The notes under the pieces were generated by a model. The model worked only from the letters and a program-made list of their open reading frames with translations. It was not told the origin of the DNA and ran no database searches. 64,000 nt of DNA from the NCBI RefSeq assembly GCF_022513565.1, contig NZ_JAKWBE010000009.1, forward strand, positions 217,169 to 281,168, written 5' to 3'. Below, piece after piece: positions 48,383 to 56,497 of the stretch. Positions within the stretch are counted from its first letter, which is position 1, and every line of letters starts with the position of its first letter. Origin of the DNA: Streptomyces gilvus (GTDB lineage Bacteria; Actinomycetota; Actinomycetes; Streptomycetales; Streptomycetaceae). A program made the position numbers and the translations under genes.

Positions 48383-49779
48383 TGTGCGGGGCCTTCCGTG
48401 CTGATGAAGACGTTCTTGGTCTCGGTGAAGGCGGTCAGGGCGTCCGGGCCGAGCTCACGGCCGAGGCCGGACTGCTTGAAGCCGCCGAAGGGGGTCCAGT
48501 AGCGCACGCTGGAGTGGGAGTTGACGGACAGGTTGCCGGCCCGCACGCCCTGCGAGACGCGCAGCGCGCGGCCGACGTCCCGCGTCCAGATGGAGCCGGA
48601 GAGGCCGTACGGCGTCTCGTTGGCGAGGCGGATGGCGTCCTGTTCGTCCCTGAAGGGCAGGAGGACGGCGACGGGGCCGAAGATCTCCTCGCGGGCGGCG
48701 GCGGAGTCGGGCCGTTCGCCGGTGAGGACGGTCGGCGGGAACCAGAAGCCGGGGCCCTCGGGTGCGCTGCCGCGCAGGGCGGGGGCGTCCGCGGGGACGT
48801 AGCCGCGCACGCGGTCCAGTTGGCGGCGCGAGATCAGGGGGCCCATCTGGGTCTTCTCGTCGGCCGGGTCGCCCACCACGACGGCCGCGAGCGCGTCGGC
48901 GAGGAGCGCGGACACCTCGTCGTAGACCTGCTCCTGGACGAGGATGCGCGTGCGGGCGCAGCAGTCCTGGCCGGAGTTGTCGAGGAAGGAGAAGGGGTCG
49001 ACGGCCGCCTTGAGGTCGGCGTCGGCGAAGACGATGTTGGGGCTCTTGCCGCCGAGTTCGAGGGTGACCCGCTTGAGCAGGGCCGAGCCCTTGGCCAGCA
49101 CCTGTTTGCCCACGGCCGTCGAACCGGTGAAGACGATCTTCGCGACGCCGGGGTGCTCGACGAGCGCGGTGCCCGTGACCGGTCCGTGGCCGGGCAGCAC
49201 CTGGAAGAGGCCTTCCGGCAGGCCCGCCGCCAGGGCGAGTTCGGCCAGGCGAAGGGCGGTCAGCGGGGTCGTCTCGGCCGGCTTGAGCAGGACGGCGTTG
49301 CCGGCCGCCAGAGCGGGGGCGGTGCCCCAGGCGGCGATCGGCAGGGGGAAGTTCCAGGGCGCGATGACACCGACGACGCCCAGCGGCTCCAGGATGGTGA
49401 CGTCCAGGCCGCCCGCCACCGGGATCTGACGCCCCGTCAGGCGCTCGACGCCGCCCGCCGCGTAGTCGAGCAGGTCACGGACGTTGCCCGCCTCCCAGCG
49501 GGCGTTGCCGACGGTGTGCCCGGCCTCCCGCACCTCCAACTGGGCAAGCTCCTCCAGGTGTTCGTCGACGGCGACGGCGAACCGGCGCAGCAGCCGCGCC
49601 CGGTCGGCCGGCGGCAGGGCGGACCAGCGCGTCTGGGCCGCGGCGGCGCGGGAGACGGCCGCGTCCACGTCGGCCGCCGTGGAAGCCGGGACGGTCGCGA
49701 CGACCTCCTCGGTGGCCGGGTTGAGGACCTGCAGCTCATGCTCGTACGAGTGCTCGTGCGACAACGAAGGACCTTTCAC
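48379..49779 (-). CDS. Aldehyde dehydrogenase of the ethanolamine/gamma-glutamyl cluster
   Basis: The protein has 466 residues. Landmarks are GVIAPWNFPLPIAAWGTAPA, LKPAETTPLTALRL, FTGSTAVGKQVLAKG, the catalytic Glu in TLELGGKSPNIVF, the Cys in GQDCCARTRIL, and GPFGP-like EEIFGPVAVLLPF. GTG 49779 overlaps the ligase stop by 4 bp, but TTG 49764 has AAAGG seven bases upstream and is a real alternative. It probably oxidises the gamma-glutamyl-acetaldehyde formed from gamma-glutamylethanolamide. Confidence 0.9.
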   Translation of the reverse strand: MKGPSLSHEHSYEHELQVLNPATEEVVATVPASTAADVDAAVSRAAAAQTRWSALPPADRARLLRRFAVAVDEHLEELAQLEVREAGHTVGNARWEAGNVRDLLDYAAGGVERLTGRQIPVAGGLDVTILEPLGVVGVIAPWNFPLPIAAWGTAPALAAGNAVLLKPAETTPLTALRLAELALAAGLPEGLFQVLPGHGPVTGTALVEHPGVAKIVFTGSTAVGKQVLAKGSALLKRVTLELGGKSPNIVFADADLKAAVDPFSFLDNSGQDCCARTRILVQEQVYDEVSALLADALAAVVVGDPADEKTQMGPLISRRQLDRVRGYVPADAPALRGSAPEGPGFWFPPTVLTGERPDSAAAREEIFGPVAVLLPFRDEQDAIRLANETPYGLSGSIWTRDVGRALRVSQGVRAGNLSVNSHSSVRYWTPFGGFKQSGLGRELGPDALTAFTETKNVFISTEGPAQ

Positions 49780-51134
49780 ATGCGTTCGAAGGAGCGGCGC
49801 AGCTCCCAGTCGGTGACCGCGGCGTCGAAGGCCGCCAGTTCGACACGGGCCATGTTGCGGTAGTGCGCGACGACCTCGTCGCCGAAGGCGGCCGGGGCGA
49901 TCGGGCTGTTCTCCCAGAGTTCGGCGGCCTCCCGCAGGGTGCTCGGGACGTGCTCGAACTCCGCGGTGTAGGCGTTGCCCGGGCAGGGCTCGGGCAGTTC
50001 CAGCTTCTGCTCGATGCCGTACAGCCCGGCCGCGACCAGCCCGGCGACGGCGAGGTGCGGGTTGACGTCGCCGCCCGGCAGCCGGTTCTCGAAGCGCAGG
50101 GAGCGGCCGTGGCCGACGACCCGGAGGGCGCAGGTGCGGTTGTCGTGGCCCCAGGCGACGGCGGTCGGGGCGAAGGAGCCCGGCTGGAACCGCTTGTAGG
50201 AGTTGATGTTGGGGGCGTAGAGGAGGGAGAAGTCGCGCAGGGCGGCGAGCTGTCCGGCGAGGAAGTGGCGCATGACGTCGGACATCCCGTCGGGCCCGGC
50301 CATGGCGTTGTTGCCGGCCGCGTCCGCCAAGGACAGGTGGATGTGGCAGGAGTTGCCCTCGCGCTCGTTGTACTTGGCCATGAAGGTGATCGACACGCCC
50401 TCCTGGGCGGCGATCTCCTTGGTGCCGGTCTTGTAGATCGCGTGCTGGTCGCAGGTGCGCAGCGCCTCGTCGTAGCGGAAGGCGATCTCGTGCTGGCCCG
50501 GGTTGCACTCGCCCTTGGCGGACTCGACGGTCAGGCCGGCTCCGGCCATCTCGTTGCGGATGCGGCGCAGCAGTGGTTCGATGCGCCCGGTGCCGAGGAC
50601 CGAGTAGTCGATGTTGTACTGGTTCGCCGGCGTCAGCCCCCGGTAGCCCGCGTCCCAGGCCTGCTCGTAGGTGTCCTTGAAGACGATGAACTCCAGCTCG
50701 GTGCCGACCTGGGCCGTGTAGCCGAGCTCGGCCAGACGCTCCAGCTGGCGGCGCAGGATCTGGCGCGGGGCGGCGACCACGGGGGAGCCGTCGTTCCAGG
50801 CGAGGTCGGCGATCACCATGGCCGTACCGGCGTTCCAGGGCACGCGGCGCAGGGTGGACAGGTCGGGGTGCATGGCGAAGTCGCCGTAGCCGCGGTCCCA
50901 GGAGGACATCGCGTAGCCGTCGACGGTGTTCATCTCGGTGTCCACGGCGAGGAGGTAGTTGCAGCCCTCGGTGCCGTGGTGGAGGACCTCGTCGAGGAAG
51001 AAGCGGGCGGCGAACCGCTTGCCCTGGAGGCGCCCTTGCATGTCGGGGAAGGCCAGGACGACAGTGTCGATCTCTCCGCTCGCGACGAGGGCGTGCAGCT
51101 CCTCGACGCTGAGCGGGGGTGTGCGGTCTGCCAC
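49776..51134 (-). CDS. glnA4: GlnA4-type gamma-glutamylethanolamide synthetase (glutamine-synthetase-like)
   Basis: The 452-residue protein carries the GS domains: VLAFPDMQGRLQGKRF, GTELEFIVFKDTYEQAW, GECNPGQHEIAFRYDEALRT, ITFMAKYNEREGNSCHIHLS and the nucleotide site NINSYKRFQPGSFAP, then RFENRLPGGDVNPH. In S. coelicolor the GlnA4 enzyme from the same gene neighbourhood ligates glutamate to ethanolamine; I assign by family and synteny. GTG 51134 has AAGGAG seven bases upstream. It starts an operon with aldehyde dehydrogenase and SDR and diverges from the FadR-type regulator. Confidence 0.88.
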   Translation of the reverse strand: MADRTPPLSVEELHALVASGEIDTVVLAFPDMQGRLQGKRFAARFFLDEVLHHGTEGCNYLLAVDTEMNTVDGYAMSSWDRGYGDFAMHPDLSTLRRVPWNAGTAMVIADLAWNDGSPVVAAPRQILRRQLERLAELGYTAQVGTELEFIVFKDTYEQAWDAGYRGLTPANQYNIDYSVLGTGRIEPLLRRIRNEMAGAGLTVESAKGECNPGQHEIAFRYDEALRTCDQHAIYKTGTKEIAAQEGVSITFMAKYNEREGNSCHIHLSLADAAGNNAMAGPDGMSDVMRHFLAGQLAALRDFSLLYAPNINSYKRFQPGSFAPTAVAWGHDNRTCALRVVGHGRSLRFENRLPGGDVNPHLAVAGLVAAGLYGIEQKLELPEPCPGNAYTAEFEHVPSTLREAAELWENSPIAPAAFGDEVVAHYRNMARVELAAFDAAVTDWELRRSFERM

Positions 51135-51182
51135 GGGAGAGCTCCTTCGGCTGCGCGTTTTTCCGACCGGGCCGGGAGCCAT

Positions 51183-51206
51183 AAGGTATTGCGGAGAACC
51201 ATTGCT
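51183..51206. promoter_or_regulatory. Shared element AAGGTAT-N9-CCATTGCT before the regulator/glnA4
   Basis: AAGGTAT (51183-51189) and CCATTGCT (51199-51206) are separated by 9 bases. The same two blocks with the same spacing occur at 51987-52010 before the PuuD-type gene. The blocks are partly inverted (AAGGT against AATGGT). This is a likely site for the FadR-family regulator. Confidence 0.65.
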
Positions 51207-51225
51207 TGGGAAGGGGGTGCGGCGG

Positions 51226-51960
51226 GTGTCGCCGGATCAGGACAGCAGCCTGGAGGACCGGTTGACGCCGGTGCTGCGGCCGGTGCGGGCGGGCAACGGC
51301 TTCGAGGAGGCGCTGGAGCAGATCCTGCAGGTGGTACGGCTGGGCCTGGTGCCGGGCGGCGAGCGGCTGCCGGCCGAGCGGGAGCTGGCGGACCGGCTGG
51401 GGATCAGCCGGGTGACCCTGCGCGAGGTGCTGAAGGTGCTGCAGGACCAGGGGCTGGTGGAGTCCCGGCGCGGCCGCTACGGCGGCACCTTCGTGCTGCC
51501 CCGCGCGGACGCGGGCGGCGAGGACGAGCTGCGGCGGCGGATCACCGAGGTCGACATCGAGGACGTGCTGCGCTTCCGGGAGGTGCTGGAGGTGGGCGCG
51601 GCGGGACTGTGCGCGGCGCACGGGCTGAGCGAGGACCAGGCGGACCGGCTGCGCGAGGCCCTGACCCGCACGCACGACGCGCCGCTCGCCGACTACCGCC
51701 GCCTGGACACCCTGCTGCACCTCACCCTGGCCGAGCTGTGCGGCTCCCCCTCGCTCACCGCCCAGTACGCGGCGGTCCGGGCCACGGTGAACGACCTGCT
51801 CGACTGCATCCCGCTGCTGGTGCGCAACCTGGAGCACTCGCAGCGCCAGCACAGCGCGCTGGTGGAGGCGGTCCTGGACGGGGACGCGGACGGGGCGCGG
51901 GAGATGATGCGGGAGCACTGCGCGGGAACGGCGGCACTGCTCAGGGGGTTCCTGGCGTGA
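51226..51960 (+). CDS. epuRI: FadR/GntR-family regulator of the glnA4 cluster (EpuRI-type)
   Basis: The 244-residue protein has a winged helix at about 25-95 with GERLPAERELADRLGISRVT and LREVLKVLQDQGLVESRRGR. The all-helical FCD ligand domain has IEDVLRFREVLEVGAAGLCA and HSALVEAVLDGDADGAREMM. GTG 51226 has AAGGGGG eight bases upstream; GTG 51217 is an alternative. It is divergent from glnA4, as the EpuRI regulator is in S. coelicolor, where it controls ethanolamine use. The symbol rests on synteny. Confidence 0.8.
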   Translation: MSPDQDSSLEDRLTPVLRPVRAGNGFEEALEQILQVVRLGLVPGGERLPAERELADRLGISRVTLREVLKVLQDQGLVESRRGRYGGTFVLPRADAGGEDELRRRITEVDIEDVLRFREVLEVGAAGLCAAHGLSEDQADRLREALTRTHDAPLADYRRLDTLLHLTLAELCGSPSLTAQYAAVRATVNDLLDCIPLLVRNLEHSQRQHSALVEAVLDGDADGAREMMREHCAGTAALLRGFLA

Positions 51961-51986
51961 CCTTGCCCTCGCGGGGTGGGTCGGCA

Positions 51987-52010
51987 AAGGTATGAACGGG
52001 ATCCATTGCT
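51987..52010 (+). promoter_or_regulatory. Second copy of the AAGGTAT-N9-CCATTGCT element, before the PuuD-type gene
   Basis: AAGGTAT (51987-51993) and CCATTGCT (52003-52010) match the copy at 51183-51206 in both blocks and spacing, while the 9-base spacer differs. It lies 17 bases before the ATG at 52027. Confidence 0.65.
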
Positions 52011-52026
52011 CCGGGTGGGAGGTCAT

Positions 52027-52713
52027 ATGACAGCCAGGCCGCTGATCGGTGTCAGCACGTATCTGGAGGCCGGGGCGCGCTGGGGCGTGTGGGAGCTGGA
52101 GGCCGCGCTGCTGCCGGTCGGCTATCCGCGTCTGGTGCAGCGGGCGGGCGGACTGGCCGCGATGCTGCCGCCGGACGACCCGGAGCAGGCGGCGGCGACC
52201 GTGGCCCGCCTGGACGCGCTGGTGATCGCCGGCGGTCCCGACGTCGATCCGGCCCGCTACCGCGCCGAGCGGGACCCCCGCACCGGACCGCCGGCCCCCG
52301 CCCGGGACACCTGGGAACTGGCGCTGATCGACGCCGCCCTCTCCGCCGGCGTCCCCGTGCTCGGCATCTGCCGGGGCATGCAGCTGCTGAACGTGGCCCT
52401 GGGCGGCACGCTGGTGCAGCACGTCGAGGGGCACGCCGAGGTCGTCGGCGTCTTCGGCCGGCACACGGTCAAGCCCGTGCCCGGGACCCGGTACGCCGAG
52501 GCGGTGCCCGAGGAGACGTCCGTGCCCGCCTATCACCATCAGGCCGTCGACCGCCTCGGCACCGGCCTGCTCCCGTCGGCGTACGCGGAGGACGGCACGG
52601 TGGAGGCCGTCGAACTGCCCGCCGCGGACGGCTGGGCGCTCGGCGTGCAGTGGCACCCGGAGATGGGCGAGGACCCGCGGGTCATGCGGGCCCTGGTGCG
52701 AGCCGTCTCCTGA
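52027..52713 (+). CDS. Gamma-glutamyl hydrolase of the PuuD/class I glutamine amidotransferase family
   Basis: The 228-residue protein has Cys115 (LGICRGMQLLNV), His210 and Glu212 (WHPE), forming the catalytic triad. IAGGPDVDPARY and AYHHQAVDRLG are typical of the PuuD/PhpB-like group. It would release glutamate from a gamma-glutamylated amine breakdown product, ending the pathway begun by GlnA4. ATG 52027 with GGGAGG upstream is preferred over the longer frame. Its 3' end overlaps the kinase remnant by 32 bp. Confidence 0.88.
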   Translation: MTARPLIGVSTYLEAGARWGVWELEAALLPVGYPRLVQRAGGLAAMLPPDDPEQAAATVARLDALVIAGGPDVDPARYRAERDPRTGPPAPARDTWELALIDAALSAGVPVLGICRGMQLLNVALGGTLVQHVEGHAEVVGVFGRHTVKPVPGTRYAEAVPEETSVPAYHHQAVDRLGTGLLPSAYAEDGTVEAVELPAADGWALGVQWHPEMGEDPRVMRALVRAVS

Positions 52714-52975
52714 GCCAGGCGAGCCCGGCCTCGCCCTGGGCGCGCTGGAAGGGGCGCAGGGTGGGCAGTCCGGGCGGGGCCGGAAGCAGCGACTGCTCGA
52801 CGAAGAACCCGGTCAGCGCGGCCAGGGTGGCGGTGACACCGGCCGGATCCGCGTCCCGGCCCAGCGGATGCGCCCGGAACACCTCCTCCGGGTCGGGCCC
52901 GCCCTGGGCGCCGACGCTGGGCAGCATCAGCAGCAGGTCGAACCACGGGGCGGCGCGCACGGCGTGCGGGGACGA
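52682..52975 (-). pseudogene. C-terminal remnant of an aminoglycoside-phosphotransferase-like gene
   Basis: About 97 codons resemble only the C-terminal quarter of Streptomyces APH-type kinases: PWFDLLLMLPSVGAQGGPDP, LTGFFVEQSLLPAPPGLPTL and RPFQRAQGEAGLAWLRRRL. The ATP-binding and catalytic loops are absent, and the similarity stops near 52960. No plausible start exists for the fragment. The missing part would lie to the right, where the rox-like remnant also begins abruptly. The family assignment is from recall of the motif. Confidence 0.55.
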
Positions 52976-53099
52976 CAGCGGCGAGGGGTTCGTGACCTCC
53001 TCGCCTGTCTCAACGTACAGCGCACCGGCGGGCTTGCGGCAAGGCCCCCGCCGACCCGCACAATCACCGGCCGAGGCCACAACCTGCGGAAACGGGGAA

Positions 53100-53546
53100 C
53101 TCGATGACACCCGCGCGCAGATGGAACTGATGTCCACCGAGCCGGGTCCGCAGGCGGTGCGCCGGCTCTTCTCACGGCTGATGGACTTCGACGAGGTGAA
53201 CCGCTTCCTGACCGAGAAGGTCACCGCGATCGAGGTCCGCTACGACGTCGGCGAGGGCGACGACCTGCTGGGCCGCCGCCTGCGGGACGTTCCCCTGAGA
53301 CGGGGCCGCCTCTACGACCTCTTCCACACCGGCCACGGCGTCCTGCTGGACCAGACGGGCAGCCTGTCTGCCGCAGGTTGGGAAGACCGCGTCGGCCTCG
53401 TCCACGACACGAGCGAGGATCTGACGGCCCCGGCGATCCTGCTCCGCCCCGACGGCCACGTGGCCTGGACCGGCGACGACCAGGAGGACCTCAACAAGCA
53501 CCTGGCCAGGTGGTTCGGCGCACGGCGGTCCGGGCCCCGCGCCTGA
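53100..53546 (+). pseudogene. C-terminal remnant of a rifampicin-monooxygenase-like FAD hydroxylase
   Basis: About 148 codons match the end of Rox-type flavin monooxygenases: LDDTRAQMELMSTEPGPQAV, then LLGRRLRDVPLRRGRLYDLF, VLLDQTGSLSAAGWEDRV and AILLRPDGHVAWTGDDQEDL, the thioredoxin-like C-terminal domain. The N-terminal FAD-binding GxGxxG and DG motifs are absent, and similarity begins abruptly at about 53100. A short product from ATG 53124 could be made, but it would lack the flavin site. Confidence 0.65.
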
Positions 53547-54470
53547 CTACCCCCGCGTCAGCGACAGCAGATCCCGCGCCGGCCCCGTGGGCCGATGCCC
53601 CGTGGGCCACACCGCGCGCAGGTCCCGGGCCAGCGCGACCCCCTCCACCGGCACCCGCACCAGCCTCCGCATCCCCAGCTCCTCCCCCACGGCCAGCTCA
53701 CTCAGCACCGCCGGCCCCGCCCCGCCCACCGCCGCCGCCTTCACCGCGGTCGTCGACGACAGCTCGATCAACGGCCGCGCCAGTCCCCCGAGCGCGGCGT
53801 CCAGCACCTGCCGCGTCCCCGACCCCTTCTCCCGCAGGATCAGAGGAGTCTCCGCCAGCTCGGCCGCCCCCACCGCCCGGCCCCGCCGGGCCCACGGGTG
53901 CCCCGGCGCCGTCACCACGATCAGCCGGTCGTGCGCGATGACCGCGGAGTCCAGCCCCGGCGGCACACTCACCCCCTCCACGAACCCCAGATCCGCCTCC
54001 CCCGCCAGCAACCGCTCCGCCACCGCGGCGGAGTTCCCGGCGAGCAGGGAGACCGCGGTGTCCGGCCGCTCCGCCCGAAGGGCCAGCAGCCACCCCGGCA
54101 GCAGGTACTCCGCGATCGTCATGCTCGCCGCCACCCGCAGCCGCGAGTCCCGCCGGTCGCGCAGGGCCTGCGCCCCCGCGTCGAAGGCCTCCGCCGCCTC
54201 CACGATCCGCCGCGCCCAGTCCGTCACCAGCGCCCCGGCGTCGGTCAGCCGCGACCCCCGGGGCGACCGGTCCACCAGCGCCACCCCCAGCTGCCGCTCC
54301 ATCGACCGGATCCGGCTGCTCGCCGCGGGCTGGGTGATCCCCATCTCCCGCGCCGCCCCACCGAGGCTCCCCAGCCGCGCCACCGCCAGCAGCAGCTCCA
54401 GCGCCCCGAGATCCGGCACCCGATGCGCCAGCGGGCCCCCGCCCCCCGGCCGCTCCTCCGCCTCACTCAT
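53547..54470 (-). CDS. LysR-family transcriptional regulator
   Basis: The 307-residue protein has an N-terminal winged helix at about 18-80 with LELLLAVARLGSLGGAAREM and GITQPAASSRIRSMERQLGV. The C-terminal periplasmic-binding-like domain has SMTIAEYLLPGWLLALRAER and LILREKGSGTRQVLDAAL, close to the YeiE/CysL-type branch. The ATG lies inside the dyad CATAAG-N5-CTTATG, which may be its operator. Usually such regulators face a divergent target; none is seen here, and the integrated element begins soon after. Confidence 0.9.
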   Translation of the reverse strand: MSEAEERPGGGGPLAHRVPDLGALELLLAVARLGSLGGAAREMGITQPAASSRIRSMERQLGVALVDRSPRGSRLTDAGALVTDWARRIVEAAEAFDAGAQALRDRRDSRLRVAASMTIAEYLLPGWLLALRAERPDTAVSLLAGNSAAVAERLLAGEADLGFVEGVSVPPGLDSAVIAHDRLIVVTAPGHPWARRGRAVGAAELAETPLILREKGSGTRQVLDAALGGLARPLIELSSTTAVKAAAVGGAGPAVLSELAVGEELGMRRLVRVPVEGVALARDLRAVWPTGHRPTGPARDLLSLTRG

Positions 54471-54484
54471 AAGACCAGCTTATG
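54468..54484. promoter_or_regulatory. LysR-type operator overlapping the LysR start codon
   Basis: CATAAG (54468-54473) and CTTATG (54479-54484) are a perfect dyad with a 5-bp spacer. They include a T-N11-A core (T54470, A54482), the LysR box form. From 54485 to 54759 I see no gene; GGTATCACG occurs twice (54602-54610 and 54613-54621). Confidence 0.6.
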
Positions 54485-54759
54485 CCTCCGCCTGGCAGGC
54501 AGATACCAGCCGAGGCATCCAGACCCCTCCCTACCAGGGGCTACGCAGCGGCGAACGGCCTCCTGGGTCCACCTGGAGAACCGCCGGCCAGCCACGTCGG
54601 GTATCACGCCCGGTATCACGGCCTGGACCTGCGGGTTCTCCCCAACTCCCGTGAACGAAGCGGCAGTTGGTGTGGACTCTCGTGACTACCCACCGTAATA
54701 TTTAACTACAGGCAGTCACCAACCGGTTGACCGCCTCGGAACAGGAAGAGGAAGAGACG

Positions 54760-55143
54760 ATGGCGCAGACCGCAGCCTCCAAGACCACCGCCGCCAAGGC
54801 CACCAAGCCCGCTCCCGCCGCTGAGATCCCTGCCGCGCAGGTCGCGGACGACCTCACCGCGCTCCTCGCCCCGCAGCGCTACGAGGCGGGCAGCAGCACC
54901 GTCCCCCAGGAGGTCGCCACCTTCGTGGAGAACGCGTACGAGGCCTGGCAGAAGGACAAGAACGCGTGGCAGATCGTGACCCTCAGCAGCCCTGAGGCGG
55001 TTGAGCGCGTCTTCAAGCAGGCGCGTCGCTACTGCTTCGACCGGGAAACCAAGCTGACGTTCCAGCGTCGCCGCACCGAGAACACCAACGAGCTCGTCTA
55101 CCGAGTGCGGGACAAGATCGCCGCGAAGCGCACCAAGAAGTAG
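54760..55143 (+). CDS. Small basic protein of unknown function
   Basis: The 127-residue protein has an Ala/Lys/Thr-rich N-terminus (about 1-22, SKTTAAKATKPAPAAE) and a basic C-terminus (RVRDKIAAKRTKK). Between them is a helical core with ATFVENAYEAWQKDKNAWQI and FKQARRYCFDRETKLTFQRR. I recognise no family. The charge suggests nucleic-acid binding, as in small phage proteins. GGAAGAGG lies near the ATG; the TTG further upstream is less likely. A strong hairpin follows the stop. Confidence 0.65.
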   Translation: MAQTAASKTTAAKATKPAPAAEIPAAQVADDLTALLAPQRYEAGSSTVPQEVATFVENAYEAWQKDKNAWQIVTLSSPEAVERVFKQARRYCFDRETKLTFQRRRTENTNELVYRVRDKIAAKRTKK

Positions 55144-55156
55144 CAGCCACCCCCAG

Positions 55157-55190
55157 AGCGGCGTGACGCGGATCAGCGCGTCACGCCGCT
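55157..55190. terminator. Hairpin terminator after the small basic protein gene
   Basis: A 14-bp perfect stem (AGCGGCGTGACGCG with its complement) has a 6-base loop and is followed by TCTTGTTG. It lies 14 bases after the stop. Confidence 0.8.
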
Positions 55191-55199
55191 TCTTGTTGC

Positions 55200-55617
55200 G
55201 CTGAGAGGTGAGCACCGCCAGCGTGGCCGGCCTCCCTGGGGAGTGCGCGGCTCAGGGGTGGGGCGCCCTGCCTGGGCAGGCACGCACACACGCAGCGAGA
55301 GTGAGACGAGAGCGAGGCGAGAAGGAGCTGAGGCTCACGGCTTCACGCGCTGAGCGTGGTCAGGCGAGACGAGCGCGGTGACGTGGCGATGAGCGAGAAG
55401 GTGAAGCGAGTGAGCGTGGAGATCGTGAGTGTGGCGATGGCCCTGACCTCTCGCTTATAGGGCGCTGTGGTGCCAGGACACCACCAGAAAATTGCAATCC
55501 AGATCTCGGAAGATCTAATTCGTGATCAGCCTGTATCACCACGCATGAGGCGATGCGCCCCTCTCACATCTCTCTCGGTGAGCGCCCCACGCACGTAAGC
55601 GTGTCCACACGTTGCGC
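55200..55617. other. Gene-free purine-rich stretch
   Basis: No convincing reading frame is present. Much of it is degenerate short G/A-rich repetition (many GAGCGAGA, GTGAGCG and GGCGA variants), with a short dyad AGATCT-N4-AGATCT near 55502. The lower GC around 55480-55540 may be a promoter or recombination region. It is a candidate for an attachment site or an origin-like segment, but nothing decisive is seen. Confidence 0.4.
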
Positions 55618-56472
55618 CTACCGCAGCGCCTCGATCGCCCGGAGAACCAGCTCCCGCGCCTCCGCCCCGTACACCGCCATGGAGCGCAGCAGCTCGAACG
55701 TCTTGACGTACAGCGCGACCTCCGACGGCTGGGTCACCTTCACCTCCGCTGAGACCAGCTCCACCGACGCCAGCTTGTCGTCGTAGACGTGGAACGACTC
55801 CTCCGGCCACTGGGTTCGCTCCCTGGTCGCCATCGGGATGATCCCCAGGGACACCGACGGCAGCGCCCCGGCGGTGAGGAGGTACCCGAGCTGGGCGGCC
55901 ATCGCGTCCTCGTCGGCCATCTGGCAGCGGAGCACGTGCTCTTCGAGGACGACCACGAACCGGTGTCCCGGCTCGTTCACCACGCGGGAGCGCTCCACCC
56001 TGGCCCGCGCCGCGTCCAGGCTGTCGTCCACCGGCAGGTCCCGGAAGCGCGCGGCGGTGCGGAGGACGGCCGCCGCGTAGCCCTCCGTCTGAAGGAGGCC
56101 CGGCACGACCGTGGACGAGTAGAGACGGAACAGCTCCGTGTCGCGGTAGAACTGCGCCGCGCTGTCCTGGAGGTGCCGCAGCCCGTTGCGGACCTGGTGC
56201 CGCCACTCCCGGTACATGGACTCGGCGTTGAGGGACTGGACGATCAGGTCCTGCGCCTGGCCGGCCGCCCCGGCCGCCTCGCACCAGGCGCGGATGTCCC
56301 GGGCGGACGGCGCCGTGAGCGCGTTCTCCACGCGGGAGGTCTTCGCGTGGTGCCAGCCGCACGCGGCGGCCAGCTCCTTGACCGTCAGCCCCGCCTCCTT
56401 CCGGAGGTCGCGGAGCCGTCGGGCGACGGCCTCACGCGCGGCCTGGGCGGAGGAGGACGGGGAGACGGACAT
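55618..56472 (-). CDS. XRE-family regulator with DUF5753
   Basis: The 284-residue protein has a helix-turn-helix at about 12-70 with LRKEAGLTVKELAAACGWHH and AKTSRVENALTAPSARDI. DUF5753 (about 95-280) includes LYSSTVVPGLLQTEGYAAAV and LGIIPMATRERTQWPEESFH. This is the domain pair of Scr1-type regulators widespread in Streptomyces, often beside DUF397 or, as here, DUF6879 genes. It ends the leftward operon that starts at 57257. The TGTGC repeats upstream of that operon are its likely site. Confidence 0.9.
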   Translation of the reverse strand: MSVSPSSSAQAAREAVARRLRDLRKEAGLTVKELAAACGWHHAKTSRVENALTAPSARDIRAWCEAAGAAGQAQDLIVQSLNAESMYREWRHQVRNGLRHLQDSAAQFYRDTELFRLYSSTVVPGLLQTEGYAAAVLRTAARFRDLPVDDSLDAARARVERSRVVNEPGHRFVVVLEEHVLRCQMADEDAMAAQLGYLLTAGALPSVSLGIIPMATRERTQWPEESFHVYDDKLASVELVSAEVKVTQPSEVALYVKTFELLRSMAVYGAEARELVLRAIEALR

Positions 56473-56497
56473 GGGTTCCTTGCCTGGCGGGCTGCTC

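Noticed and set aside
48379..52656. Minus-strand 1425-codon frame spanning SDR-upstream to PuuD
   Set aside because: Only its last third is the aldehyde dehydrogenase. The remainder is Arg/Pro-rich out-of-frame sequence of glnA4, epuRI and the PuuD gene.
52089..53546. Fusion of PuuD region and rox-like remnant in one frame
   Set aside because: The first half is PuuD out of frame; only the last 148 codons have similarity.
54480..54720. Possible tRNA or attachment site at the element boundary
   Set aside because: No cloverleaf with an anticodon arm and T-loop could be drawn, and no matching right-end repeat is in the window.
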